Origin: Shimia sp.
GTDB lineage: Bacteria > Pseudomonadota > Alphaproteobacteria > Rhodobacterales > Rhodobacteraceae
Length of the DNA: 64,000 bases
Direction: 5' to 3'
Assembly: GCF_022448905.1 (NCBI RefSeq)
Contig: NZ_JAKVCW010000005.1
Location: forward strand, 124,001 to 188,000
In this document: piece after piece, positions 1-8,703 of the stretch
Layout: the number at the start of each line of letters is the position of its first letter
Position numbering within the stretch: position 1 is the stretch's first letter
Program-made: the position numbers and the translations under genes
Notes under the pieces: generated by a model
Database searches by the model: none
Seen by the model: the letters and a program-made list of their open reading frames with translations, nothing else
Told to the model about the DNA's origin: nothing

Positions 1-45
1 TATCACGGCGAAGAATCCGAGGACGCTGCCGCGACCGAGCACTAA
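1..45 (+). CDS. C-terminal tail of an unidentified protein (partial)
   Basis: Frame 1 is open from the window edge to a TAA at 43-45 and would encode an acidic, Glu/Ala-rich tail ending in TEH. A short inverted repeat (CTAAC, GTTAG) overlaps and follows the stop at about 43-57 and could be a weak terminator. Only 14 residues are visible, so neither the identity nor the reality of the gene can be judged. The next gene runs convergently from the other strand and ends 15 bp later. Confidence 0.35.
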   Translation, partial: YHGEESEDAAATEH

Positions 46-60
46 CGCGAAAGTTAGCGA

Positions 61-1158
61 TCAGGCGGCGCGCTGTGCCGCCAAGGTGAGTGCATCAAAC
101 TCCCGCAGGACTGGAAACGCAGTGCGCGAGTGTTCCGGCAACAACCGCCGCGGATAGCCCGACAGCAGGCTGGCGCTCAGCAAGTCCCGCCGACGGCGCA
201 TCCGTCCCACATCCATACTTTCCACATAGGTATCGGCAGCCAAAATCGCTTCGTGATTGGGCAACAGAAGCTGGCAATAGGTCACCAAAGGCGCAGTGCC
301 ACCATTTTCCGCAGCATTGCCGTGCAGCAGATGCCCGGCCGGGACCAAGACAAACTCGGAGCCAAACATATACTCCACCCGACTGCCGCCAATTAGCAGA
401 CGCTGGGTTGGGCTGGTGACAATGTCGCGGCTGAGCCCAAAGTACGGGGCGCGCAACCGGATCGGGGCAAAATGCCCTGAGGCTGGCACGGTCCGGCGGA
501 TGTTGGCCAGAACCGGGACTAGATCACCAGAGGGTGTCTGCACCACGTCACCGCGTTTGAGGTCTCCCACCTTACGATAGCCCTGCGCGGTCATCACCGG
601 GGTGTCTTCCGACAGGCTGGGCATGGGGCCAATCGGCTCAATGCGATTTGAATAGGCAATGTAGGACAAATCGCTGGACAACACCCGTGCATCATCGTCC
701 TGCACAGTTTCCCGGATTTCGGCAGGCGTGAGCGCCACAGGGCGGGACAAAGTCCGCACAGCCACACGCCAGGTGCCAGGCTGCTCCACTGCCAGTCGAC
801 CGACATTGGCTGGCACATCCCAAGAATAGGTCACCCGCAACACATCCGCACGCCCGCCGGTGTCCAGATTGACCGCCACATGCGCCGTGCGGCTGCCGCG
901 ATTGAGCACCAGCACCACGCCACCGCCGGGCACCGCTTGCAAAGACAGGCGAAAGCCGCTGCCGGTTTGAGACGCCATACCCATAAGCGTTTGTGGTCGA
1001 TCATAGGGCGACACCCGCGTTTCCACGACCATACTGCCCCTTGGCAACGGCGTGCCAGACAGCGCCTGAGGGTCTGTGGTGGCTGTCCCAAGCGGATGGG
1101 CCACGCCGTTGAGGTCGCACAGGGCGTGCCGTTTGTTCCAAAGGGCAATCCAGCTCAT
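61..1158 (-). CDS. Hint-domain protein with N-terminal LamG-like region
   Basis: 365 residues. About residues 1-150 look like a beta-rich, concanavalin/LamG-like domain (regular alternating beta pattern, no enzymatic motif seen). From about residue 183 a Hint (hedgehog/intein) domain of the Hint_2 type follows, with the block TPVMTAQG, then KRGDVVQTPSGD and a later SPTQRLLI block. Where the neighbouring Hint protein has PCFTVGT, this one reads PSLSEDT, so Ser replaces the expected nucleophilic Cys. The ATG lies 3 bp after the stop of the upstream gene, with a GAGG ribosome-binding site inside that gene's end, so the two are probably cotranscribed. No signal peptide is visible. In roseobacters such proteins are often thought to be exported surface proteins; that is inference here. 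Confidence 0.8.
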   Translation of the reverse strand: MSWIALWNKRHALCDLNGVAHPLGTATTDPQALSGTPLPRGSMVVETRVSPYDRPQTLMGMASQTGSGFRLSLQAVPGGGVVLVLNRGSRTAHVAVNLDTGGRADVLRVTYSWDVPANVGRLAVEQPGTWRVAVRTLSRPVALTPAEIRETVQDDDARVLSSDLSYIAYSNRIEPIGPMPSLSEDTPVMTAQGYRKVGDLKRGDVVQTPSGDLVPVLANIRRTVPASGHFAPIRLRAPYFGLSRDIVTSPTQRLLIGGSRVEYMFGSEFVLVPAGHLLHGNAAENGGTAPLVTYCQLLLPNHEAILAADTYVESMDVGRMRRRRDLLSASLLSGYPRRLLPEHSRTAFPVLREFDALTLAAQRAA

Positions 1159-1161
1159 CGT

Positions 1162-2733
1162 TTAGACCTCGCCAAAGGCAATTTGCGACAGCGTGGCCAC
1201 CTCAAAGCTGCGCAAGCCGCGCCGTGCCATTTGCCCGTAACCTTCGCCAGACACCGGATCGAGTTCTGGGAACAAGGCACAGATCTCTGCAACAATCTCC
1301 GGCTCAAAACTGCTCGCAGTCTGTGGCCCCGGCAAGTAGCTCTCCGTCATCAGCTTTTCGGAATAAATGATCTGATGGTCATCAAACAGAAGATGCACAT
1401 ATTCCACCTCGCCGCCGGGCACTTGGCGGATGGTCTTGTCATTCACCAGATCGCGCGCGGCCACCAATACCTCTTCTTCGCCAAACAACAGTTCGGCCCA
1501 GGCATTTCGGATCAGCACCCGATGCAGCGGGGAGAGCAACAATTCGCGGTGGTTGCCAAGGGTGTTGGCCATAATCCGGATCGGCGCCATGGCGCCTTCT
1601 GCCGCCACTTTGCGCCGTCCCATCCAGCGCAGCGGTTGGGGGCCATTGTCCACGGTTTCGACCAAGTCCCCCACGTTTAGGCACTCAATGGGCACCTCAC
1701 CAAATGGCGTGCGGATGAAGGTGCCCACTGTGAAACAAGGTGCTTGATTGATCTTGATATAGCCAACATCGGTCGTGCCGTTGCCGTCATCAATGGTGTA
1801 GGTCAGGTTGAGCTGCTCTTCGTCGCTGTCGCCTTCAAAGGTGATGGTGCCGTCGCCATTCACCGTAATGATCTGCCCGCTGGGCAAGGTGATCGGGCTG
1901 CCAACGGTGACCGGTTGCCCGGAAATATGCGTGATGGTGATGGAATTGCCGGTGTTGTTCACGTCATTGGCCAGCACATCAATGGTGCGGGTGCCATCAA
2001 TTGGCAGTTCCACCTCATCCGTGTTGGCAATGAGTGACGTTTGAATCGAGTCCGCCGCAATCAGCAACGAACTGTCATACCGGCTGTCGGACACATCGGC
2101 GACCACAATGCGGATGTCATTCATGCCTTCAACAATGTCAAAGGTCAGCGTCATGGTGAGGGTGAACCCATCCATCTCCGTGTTGTAGATCCCGCCTGTG
2201 TTGTTCACAAACAGGCTTTCGTTCTCACCATTGTTGATGTTGCCGGGGTCCACATCCCCATCGCCTATTTCCAGCGGCACATAGCTGCCGTTGATCGAGA
2301 CTGCGACGAAGTCCTGATAAATTGAGTCGACGTATTCCGGGTATTCTTCGGAGGCAAAGACAAACTGCATCGTCATTTGCCCGGCTTCATTGGCGATGAA
2401 CGACACATCCAGATAAGAGGCGTCATAGGTGTTGGTGCCGGCGACCGCGTTGAACTCTGGGTTGTTGTTCTCACCGCTTGTGTCGGTGGAGCGGTCAGAA
2501 CGCTGGTTGTTGCCGCCCCAACGGTTGGAGAAGTTTCTCGCGTGCCCCGTGGACAGGATCACCCCTTCGTCGCTGGGGGTAACCCCAGGCGAAACGCTGT
2601 CCCCATTGGTGTAGATCCCGGACGAAGAGTTTTGCCCATTGTAGTCAGCGGAGACGATGGTCACGTCATCGCCAAAAATGGTTTCCGCCATATCCATGGC
2701 CGAAGCGCCGGTGTTTACGGGCAATCTGGGCAT
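1162..2733 (-). CDS. Choice-of-anchor L / Hint domain protein
   Basis: 523 residues from the chosen ATG. That start has a GAGGCGAG ribosome-binding site; an in-frame start 33 bp upstream is less likely. The N-terminal half carries the choice-of-anchor L pattern (GVILSTG, a stretch ending FASEEYPEY, then DFVAVSING), seen in secreted or surface proteins. A region with DVLANDV, as in bacterial Ig/cadherin-like repeats, leads to a C-terminal Hint domain starting PCFTVGTFI with the Cys nucleophile intact and a later SPLHRVLI block. There is no classical signal peptide, so export, if any, would use another route such as type I secretion. The protein is rich in Asn, Asp and Gly. It is first in a two-gene unit with the following Hint gene. 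Confidence 0.85.
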   Translation of the reverse strand: MPRLPVNTGASAMDMAETIFGDDVTIVSADYNGQNSSSGIYTNGDSVSPGVTPSDEGVILSTGHARNFSNRWGGNNQRSDRSTDTSGENNNPEFNAVAGTNTYDASYLDVSFIANEAGQMTMQFVFASEEYPEYVDSIYQDFVAVSINGSYVPLEIGDGDVDPGNINNGENESLFVNNTGGIYNTEMDGFTLTMTLTFDIVEGMNDIRIVVADVSDSRYDSSLLIAADSIQTSLIANTDEVELPIDGTRTIDVLANDVNNTGNSITITHISGQPVTVGSPITLPSGQIITVNGDGTITFEGDSDEEQLNLTYTIDDGNGTTDVGYIKINQAPCFTVGTFIRTPFGEVPIECLNVGDLVETVDNGPQPLRWMGRRKVAAEGAMAPIRIMANTLGNHRELLLSPLHRVLIRNAWAELLFGEEEVLVAARDLVNDKTIRQVPGGEVEYVHLLFDDHQIIYSEKLMTESYLPGPQTASSFEPEIVAEICALFPELDPVSGEGYGQMARRGLRSFEVATLSQIAFGEV

Positions 2734-3025
2734 GTCTGCTCGCCTCATGTGTTTGAGGCACGCCACACAACAACGCCCACCTGCTCATGGGGCGCTCATA
2801 CAGGTCTCGTCGCATTTCGAGATGCGTTTGTTGGAAACCCTTGGCTGTTTTAGCCGAACTGCTGGTGACCTGCCTCGGTCGATTTTTATTAACTCTAACT
2901 AAACAGCAAATTTTTCCGCTTGTTAAGAGGTGCCCCACCGCTTTGTGTTCCAAATGTGGCTTTCCGGTCCGGCGCGGCTGTGCCACAACCCTTGGCGCAA
3001 GCTTCTCAGATATAGGACCCTCGCC
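2734..3025. promoter_or_regulatory. Divergent intergenic region, Hint operon / dapE
   Basis: About 290 bp separate the divergent Hint operon and dapE. The stretch near 2880-2925 is clearly AT-rich against the surrounding GC-rich DNA and is the likely site of promoters for one or both directions. I see no convincing paired -35/-10 boxes, no strong inverted repeat and no supported small gene. Open frames crossing it are extensions of dapE or antisense shadows. Confidence 0.45.
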
Positions 3026-4171
3026 ATGACCAAGACCGATGCCGCACAGTTGACCGCTGATCTGATCCGCTGTCCCTCTGTGACGCCGGAGGAGGGCGGG
3101 GCGCTGGTCTTGCTGGAAAACCTGCTGTCTGACGCCGGGTTTGACTGCACCCGCGTGGATCGAGGTGACGTCAGCAACCTGTTTGCCCGCTGGGGCCGCA
3201 AAGGCGACAGCAAGACGTTTGGGTTTAACGGCCACACCGATGTGGTACCTGTCGGGGACGAGGCCGCCTGGACGGTGGATCCTTTTGGTGCGGAAATCAA
3301 AGATGGCATTATGTACGGCCGAGGTACCACCGACATGAAATCCGGTGTCGCCGCCTTTGCTGCCGCCGCCATCGATTTTGTCTCGAACACGCCGCCGGAT
3401 GGCGCCATCATCCTCACCATCACCGGCGATGAAGAAGGCGACGCCATCGACGGCACCACCGCGCTTCTGGACTATATGTCCACCGAACAGGAACGCATGT
3501 CTGTCTGTCTGGTGGGCGAGCCTACCTGCCCCAACGAGATGGGCGAGATGATGAAAATTGGCCGTCGCGGCTCGATGACCGCATATTTCACCTTCACCGG
3601 CAAACAAGGCCATTCCGCCTATCCGCACCGCGCCAACAACCCGCTGCCGGTGATGGCCCGCCTGATGGATCAGTTCTCTTCCGAACCGCTGGACAATGGC
3701 ACCGATCACTTTGATGCGTCCACCCTCGCAGTTGTCACCATGGACACCGGAAACCCGGCCACCAATGTGATCCCGGCGGAGTGCAAAGCCACGCTCAACA
3801 TCCGCTTCAACGACTCCCACTCCGGCGCGTCCCTTACAGAGTGGATGCAGGCCAAAGTAGACACTATTTCGGCGGAATCCGGCGTGGGTATCGACATGAA
3901 AGTCACCATCTCCGGCGAAAGTTTCATCACCCCACCCGGTGACTTGTCCGAGCTGGTGGCCAGCTCTGTGGAAGCTGAAACCGGCCGCCGCCCGGAACTC
4001 TCCACCTCCGGCGGCACCTCGGACGCGCGCTTTGTTCAGCACCATTGCCCAGTGGTGGAATTCGGCCTCGTGGGCAAAACCATGCATCAGGTGGATGAAC
4101 AGGTGCCGGTTGCGCAAATCCATCAGCTCAAAGACATCTACAGCCGCATTTTGCGAGACTATTTTGCCTGA
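3026..4171 (+). CDS. dapE: Succinyl-diaminopimelate desuccinylase
   Basis: 381 residues, the usual length for DapE, which hydrolyses N-succinyl-LL-2,6-diaminopimelate to succinate and LL-DAP in lysine and peptidoglycan synthesis (cytoplasmic, dizinc). Visible features are the M20 signature GHTDVVP with the following Asp-rich [11 protein letters not shown] block, the TGDEEGDA metal/catalytic Glu segment, and a C-terminal [11 protein letters not shown] typical of DapE. The start at 3026 (MTKTDAAQ) is preferred over an open extension upstream because it matches the family N-terminus. The pathway partner dapF is also in this window, about 47 kb away. The downstream glycosyltransferase gene overlaps the dapE stop. 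Confidence 0.97.
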   Translation: MTKTDAAQLTADLIRCPSVTPEEGGALVLLENLLSDAGFDCTRVDRGDVSNLFARWGRKGDSKTFGFNGHTDVVPVGDEAAWTVDPFGAEIKDGIMYGRGTTDMKSGVAAFAAAAIDFVSNTPPDGAIILTITGDEEGDAIDGTTALLDYMSTEQERMSVCLVGEPTCPNEMGEMMKIGRRGSMTAYFTFTGKQGHSAYPHRANNPLPVMARLMDQFSSEPLDNGTDHFDASTLAVVTMDTGNPATNVIPAECKATLNIRFNDSHSGASLTEWMQAKVDTISAESGVGIDMKVTISGESFITPPGDLSELVASSVEAETGRRPELSTSGGTSDARFVQHHCPVVEFGLVGKTMHQVDEQVPVAQIHQLKDIYSRILRDYFA

Positions 4172-4742
4172 ACACCGCCCCAACCTTGTGGTGATGATCA
4201 AGGAACCGCGCCCCGGACGTGTGAAAACCCGACTGGGCCGAGACCTCGGGATGACCGCCGCCGCCTGGTGGTTTCGCCACCAATCCGCCGCGCTGCTGCG
4301 CCGTCTTGATGATCCGCGCTGGAACCTGATCCTGGCCGTCGCCCCAGATCACAAAGGCCTCTCATCGCGCGTTTGGCCCGCTCACTTGCCGCGTGTCCCG
4401 CAAGGCACTGGCAATCTTGGGGATCGCATGGCGCGACAGCTGCGTTTCCACCAAGGCCCCACCTGCATCGTCGGGGCCGACATTCCCGGCATCCAGCCGT
4501 CTCACATCGCGCAGGGCTTCAAGGCGCTGGGCGATCACGATGCGGTCTTTGGCCCCGCGCCGGACGGTGGCTATTGGCTGGTGGGTCTGAAACACACACC
4601 CAAACCGGGCCTCTTTGCCAATGTGCGCTGGTCCACGGAACATGCTTTGGCCGACAGTTGTGCCACCCTGCCCGATGCGCGGATTGCCACTGTCGCCACG
4701 CTTGCAGATGTGGACACCGCCGCCGATCTGGCGTGTCTCTGA
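4164..4742 (+). CDS. DUF2064 / TIGR04282-type glycosyltransferase
   Basis: 192 residues from a TTG that overlaps the dapE stop by 8 bp; an ATG at 4194 would remove part of the conserved start. The N-terminus reads [17 protein letters not shown], the nucleotide-binding opening of the DUF2064/TIGR04282 family of GT-A-fold proteins. Later come a GADIPG segment in the place of the metal-binding DxD-like site and the [13 protein letters not shown] block conserved in the family. Members are annotated as arsenosugar biosynthesis glycosyltransferases or related nucleotidyl/sugar transferases, but the substrate here is unknown. Translational coupling to dapE is likely from the overlap. Confidence 0.8.
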   Translation: MPEHRPNLVVMIKEPRPGRVKTRLGRDLGMTAAAWWFRHQSAALLRRLDDPRWNLILAVAPDHKGLSSRVWPAHLPRVPQGTGNLGDRMARQLRFHQGPTCIVGADIPGIQPSHIAQGFKALGDHDAVFGPAPDGGYWLVGLKHTPKPGLFANVRWSTEHALADSCATLPDARIATVATLADVDTAADLACL

Positions 4743-4775
4743 ACGTTCTCATTCGCCAAGTATCCCGGGGTTGAA

Positions 4776-4809
4776 TTGGGCCGCAGGCCCAAGAAGGGGC
4801 TGGCCCCTT
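4776..4809 (+). terminator. Tandem hairpins after the glycosyltransferase gene
   Basis: Two adjacent perfect inverted repeats follow the stop: TTGGGCC-GCA-GGCCCAA at 4776-4792 and AAGGGGC-TG-GCCCCTT at 4794-4809, the second followed by TCC and a pyrimidine run. They probably terminate the dapE unit ahead of rnr. The 2-nt spacer of the second stem must open to form a loop. Confidence 0.6.
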
Positions 4810-4855
4810 TCCTTTCTCACGTGACGCCGCCCATCCCCCGTGCTAGGGCCAACCC

Positions 4856-7123
4856 ATGCCTATGCCCAGCAAAGAGGAAGTCCTTGAGTGGATTTCCGAG
4901 AACCCGACCCTCACCTCCAAACGTGACATCGCCAAAGCTTTTGGCATCAAAGGGGCTGCGCGCATCGACCTGAAGCGCCTGCTCAAGGAGCTGGAGGCCG
5001 AAGGGCATCTACAAACGCGGCGCAAGACCTACCGTGATCCGGAAAGCCTGCCGCCGGTCACCGTGCTGCAAATCCTTGAGGCAGATGCCGATGGCGATCT
5101 CTTTGCCCGCCCATTGGAGTGGCACGGCGAAGGGCAAGAACCCAAAATTCTGGTGCTGCCCCGCGCGTCCGATCCAGCGCTGGGCGCGGGCGACCGCATT
5201 CTGGGGCGTCTGACCAAACTGGACGACGGCGACATCCAGTATGAGGCGCGTCTTATCCGCCGCATCGGCACCAACCCACGCCGCGTGTTGGGCATGTTCC
5301 GCAAAACCGCCGAGGGAGGCCGCATCCTGCCCATCGACAAGGGTGACGGCAAAGAATGGTCCGTGGCGTCGGATCAAACCCATGGCGCCAAAGACGGCGA
5401 GCTGGTGGAGGCCGAGCAATCCGGCCCTAAAGGGCGTCTTGGTTTGCCCCGTGCCCGTGTTGTGGCGCGCATTGGCGATCCGACTGCGCCCAAGGCTGTG
5501 AGCCTGATCGCCATCCACCAACATGGCATCCCAGACACCTTCCCCGATGAGGTCGTATCAGAGTCTGATAAGGCCAAACCGGCGCCTTTGGGCCAACGTG
5601 AAGATTTGCGCGACATGCCCTTTGTCACCATCGACCCAGCCGACGCCCGCGACCATGACGACGCTTGCTGGGCGCATGCCGATGATGACCCGAAAAACGA
5701 GGGCGGCCACGTGCTTTGGATCGCGATTGCCGATGTGGCGCATTACGTGCGATCCGACACCGCGCTGGATCGGGAGGCCCGCAAACGCGGCAACTCAAGC
5801 TACTTCCCGGACCGCGTGGTGCCAATGCTGCCGGACCGTCTGTCTGGCGATCTCTGCTCTTTGCACGAAGGCGTGCCCCGCGCCGTACTGGCGCTGCGTA
5901 TTCAGATCGACAGCAAGGGCAGAAAGATCGGTCACCGTTTCATCCGCGCCATGATCCGCTCCGTGGCCTCGCTGAACTACGGCGAAGTGCAGCAGGCGCA
6001 GGACGGTCATCCAAACGCGCGCTGCGCGCCGTTGATGGATGAGATCATCAGCCCGCTTTACGCCGCATATAAGGCTCTAACAAAGGCCAAAGCCGAGCGT
6101 CAGCCGCTGGCGCTTGACCTGCCGGAACGCAAAATTGAGCTCTCTGACGCGGGCGAAGTCACCTCTGTGAACTTCCGGGATCGGTTTGACGCGCACAAAC
6201 TTGTCGAAGAGTTCATGGTGCTCTCCAATGTCTGTGCCGCTGAAACGCTGATTGCCAAAAAATCCCCGCTGCTGTTCCGCGTGCACGAGGAACCCAGCCC
6301 TGAAAAACTTAATGCCTTGCGTGATACCGCCCAGGCCGCGGGCCTGACGTTGGCCAAGGGGCAGGTGCTGCAGACACGCCATTTGAACCAGTTGCTGGAC
6401 GCCGCCGCCGGCACGGAGCAGGCGGAGCTGATCAACATCTGCACCCTGCGCTCCATGACACAGGCCTATTACGCGCCATCTAACTTCGGCCACTTCGGCC
6501 TCGCGCTGCGCGATTATGCCCACTTCACCTCCCCAATCCGTCGCTATGCAGACTTGATCGTACACCGTGCGCTCATTTCGGCGCATGGTTGGGGCGATGA
6601 CGGCCTCACACCTGAGGCCACCGAAGTTCTAGAAAAAACCGCCACGCATATTTCGGACACCGAACGCCGCTCGATGTTGGCGGAACGGGATACCACGGAT
6701 CGCTACCTTGCCGCCTATATGTCCGAACGCATCGGCAACGAATTCACCGGCCGCGTGAGCGGCATCGCCCGCTTTGGGGTGTTTGTGAAGCTGGATGAAA
6801 CCGGCGCTGATGGCCTGATCCCGATGCGGGAACTGGGCCGCGAGTATTTCCACTTTGACAGCGAAACCAACTCGCTCACCGGATCGGACACGGGCATCGT
6901 GATTGGCCTCGGCCAACGTGTGACCGCGCGCTTGACCGAAGCTGCGCCGGTGACCGGTGGCATCGCGTTGGAGTTGATTTCTCTGGATGGCGAGCTGGTC
7001 AAACGCGCCGGACGTGGTGGTGGAAAAGGGTGGAGCCGGGGTGGCCCCATCCGTCGTAAGGCCGCCAAAGCAAAGCACAAGGCGGCCAAAACCAAACGCA
7101 AGGTCACTCGGCGGCGGCGCTAA
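4856..7123 (+). CDS. rnr: Ribonuclease R
   Basis: 755 residues. RNase R is a processive 3'-5' exoribonuclease that degrades structured RNA. An N-terminal winged-helix-like segment (about 1-60) is followed by cold-shock-like regions, then the RNB catalytic domain with the metal-binding IDPADARDHDDA at about 259-270 (Asp260, 263/266, 268, 269). An S1 domain lies near 645-725 (GRVSGIARFGVFVKL). The C-terminal tail is strongly basic (Lys/Arg-rich), as in many RNase R proteins, and may aid RNA binding. The stop overlaps the end of the convergent GST gene by 20 bp. Confidence 0.96.
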   Translation: MPMPSKEEVLEWISENPTLTSKRDIAKAFGIKGAARIDLKRLLKELEAEGHLQTRRKTYRDPESLPPVTVLQILEADADGDLFARPLEWHGEGQEPKILVLPRASDPALGAGDRILGRLTKLDDGDIQYEARLIRRIGTNPRRVLGMFRKTAEGGRILPIDKGDGKEWSVASDQTHGAKDGELVEAEQSGPKGRLGLPRARVVARIGDPTAPKAVSLIAIHQHGIPDTFPDEVVSESDKAKPAPLGQREDLRDMPFVTIDPADARDHDDACWAHADDDPKNEGGHVLWIAIADVAHYVRSDTALDREARKRGNSSYFPDRVVPMLPDRLSGDLCSLHEGVPRAVLALRIQIDSKGRKIGHRFIRAMIRSVASLNYGEVQQAQDGHPNARCAPLMDEIISPLYAAYKALTKAKAERQPLALDLPERKIELSDAGEVTSVNFRDRFDAHKLVEEFMVLSNVCAAETLIAKKSPLLFRVHEEPSPEKLNALRDTAQAAGLTLAKGQVLQTRHLNQLLDAAAGTEQAELINICTLRSMTQAYYAPSNFGHFGLALRDYAHFTSPIRRYADLIVHRALISAHGWGDDGLTPEATEVLEKTATHISDTERRSMLAERDTTDRYLAAYMSERIGNEFTGRVSGIARFGVFVKLDETGADGLIPMRELGREYFHFDSETNSLTGSDTGIVIGLGQRVTARLTEAAPVTGGIALELISLDGELVKRAGRGGGKGWSRGGPIRRKAAKAKHKAAKTKRKVTRRRR

Positions 7124-7838
7124 ACGCGGACATCACCCGCGCCGGATCTGGATAAATCGCCTCCCGCACCCGCGCCACATAAGCTGCCAGCGCAGGGCGC
7201 GCCTCAACCGCTTTGCGCAGGTCGGTGGCCACCGGCAGGGTCAAGATCATGTCCAACACCGGTGCGACCGCCGCATCCGCGGCTGTTGGCGTGTCGCCAA
7301 ACAGGAACGACAGCCCGTCCAGCTTCGCGTCAATCACCTCCAGATCTTTGTCAAACCGCGCCTGACGGTCCTCTGGCGAGAACCGCGCGATGCCCTCAGA
7401 CATCAAACCAGCCCGCACATGACCGCGCGCCTCTTCCGCTGCCTGATCCCGCATTGGCGCAGGCACAGAGGCAAAGAAAATCTCCTTCATCACCGCCCAG
7501 CAGTCGTCATTGAGCCAGCGATCGTGCACCAGCCCAAGCCGCAGGCTCTCTTCCACGGTACGGATTAGCGCGTGGGTCGCCGCCTTCTCAATCCGGCTCA
7601 AACCCGGCATGAAATCTGCGCCATGTGACTCTAAATAGGCCTGAATGTTATGACTGTCCGGGATCAAAGCATCGCCAACACGGGCCACCGGCACCTTGCC
7701 CAACGGCAGCGCTTCAAAGTCCTGGATCAGCTCCGGCTGCCAATCGACCTTGGCCATTTCCAACAGGCACATGGCCTTCAGGCAGAATGGCGAATGGGTG
7801 GGAAACTGCGCGTCGCCGGGGAAAACAATAAGATGCAT
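7104..7838 (-). CDS. Glutathione S-transferase family protein
   Basis: 244 residues. The N-terminal thioredoxin-fold half contains SPFCLKAMCLLEMAKVDW and an IPDSHNIQAYLE segment in the position of the glutathione-binding loop. The C-terminal half is the helical GST_C domain, with the AADAAVAPVLD block. The N-terminal pattern resembles metaxin/FAXC-like GSTs more than classical bacterial GSTs; the substrate is unknown. The start at 7838 has GGAGAG just upstream. The gene is divergent from a YafY-type regulator 86 bp away and probably under its control. Its 3' end overlaps rnr tail to tail. Confidence 0.88.
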   Translation of the reverse strand: MHLIVFPGDAQFPTHSPFCLKAMCLLEMAKVDWQPELIQDFEALPLGKVPVARVGDALIPDSHNIQAYLESHGADFMPGLSRIEKAATHALIRTVEESLRLGLVHDRWLNDDCWAVMKEIFFASVPAPMRDQAAEEARGHVRAGLMSEGIARFSPEDRQARFDKDLEVIDAKLDGLSFLFGDTPTAADAAVAPVLDMILTLPVATDLRKAVEARPALAAYVARVREAIYPDPARVMSAFSAAAE

Positions 7839-7886
7839 GGGAACTCTCCACTGATTGATTGTGGAGCCTGTCTTAAACACCCCTCT

Positions 7887-7903
7887 TGTCAGTTTCTGTC
7901 AGT
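7887..7903. promoter_or_regulatory. Candidate regulator site: TGTCAGT direct repeat
   Basis: Two identical TGTCAGT copies at 7887-7893 and 7897-7903 are spaced 10 bp apart (one helical turn), inside the 86-bp gap between the divergent GST and YafY-type genes. The position suits an operator for the adjacent WYL regulator. This is inference from repeat and position only. Confidence 0.45.
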
Positions 7904-7924
7904 AGAGTGCAGTATCCCAAAATC

Positions 7925-8641
7925 ATGAGCCGCACCGACCGACTGTTCCAACTCATGCAGGCCCTGCGCGACCTGCCGCCCCCCGCCACCGCGCAAGCCT
8001 TGGCGCAGGAAACCGGCGTGTCAGAGCGCACAATCTACCGCGACATCGACAGTCTGCGCAGCCTCGGGGCCGTGATCGACGGGGAGGCCGGGTTTGGCTT
8101 CACCCTTATTGAAGACGCCACCTTGCCGCCGCTGGGTTTTGTCCCGGAAGAAATTGAGGCGCTGGTGGTCGGGCTGAAAGAGGTTATGGAAGTGGCCGAT
8201 CCTTCCTTGGCCAACGCGGCACAAACGGCTCTAACCAAGCTGAAATCGCGTCTTCCAGAGGCCCAGGCCCATCGCTTGAAACATGCGGTGTTGACCGCCA
8301 AACGCTTCCACAAGCCCCCCGAGATCACCATCGATGCGGGCGCCCTGCGCCAAGCCGCCTGGGAGGAACGGACCGTGGCCTTTGACTATGGCGATGCGGA
8401 GGGCCGACGGACAACGCGCGAAGTTGATCCGCTCTCCATCGTCTTCATGCAAAATGTGCATTGTCTTCTGGCCTACTGCCACCTGCGCGCGGACTATCGC
8501 GCCTTTCGCCTGGATCGCATAGACAACCTCAATATCAGCGACCGCTCCTTCCGCCCGCGCCGCATTCCCATGCTGCGGGAATTCAAAGCGCGGCTTCAGG
8601 CGGAAATAGACGTATCGGCAAATCCCCGCGCCTCCGGCTGA
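7925..8641 (+). CDS. YafY-family (HTH + WYL domain) transcriptional regulator
   Basis: 238 residues from the ATG that gives the family start MSRTDRLFQLM. A DeoR-type helix-turn-helix occupies about 5-60 (ETGVSERTIYRDIDSLRSLGA). A linker and a WYL domain follow, in which the WYL motif is degenerate (FMQNVHCLLAYCHLRADYRAFRLDRI). Such regulators commonly sit divergent from the gene they control, here a GST-family gene, and may sense small ligands through the WYL domain. The effector is unknown. It could act on both promoters through the TGTCAGT repeat. Confidence 0.9.
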   Translation: MSRTDRLFQLMQALRDLPPPATAQALAQETGVSERTIYRDIDSLRSLGAVIDGEAGFGFTLIEDATLPPLGFVPEEIEALVVGLKEVMEVADPSLANAAQTALTKLKSRLPEAQAHRLKHAVLTAKRFHKPPEITIDAGALRQAAWEERTVAFDYGDAEGRRTTREVDPLSIVFMQNVHCLLAYCHLRADYRAFRLDRIDNLNISDRSFRPRRIPMLREFKARLQAEIDVSANPRASG

Positions 8642-8703
8642 GAGCGCTTTTGCCGCCCCCATCCCCGCGCTACACTTCCACCAAACAGGCAGGGAAAGTT
8701 GCG

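Noticed and set aside
2666-4201. 511-codon open frame on the minus strand across dapE
   Set aside because: Antisense shadow of a gene with complete DapE motifs; composition is His/Gly/Arg-rich noise with no family pattern.
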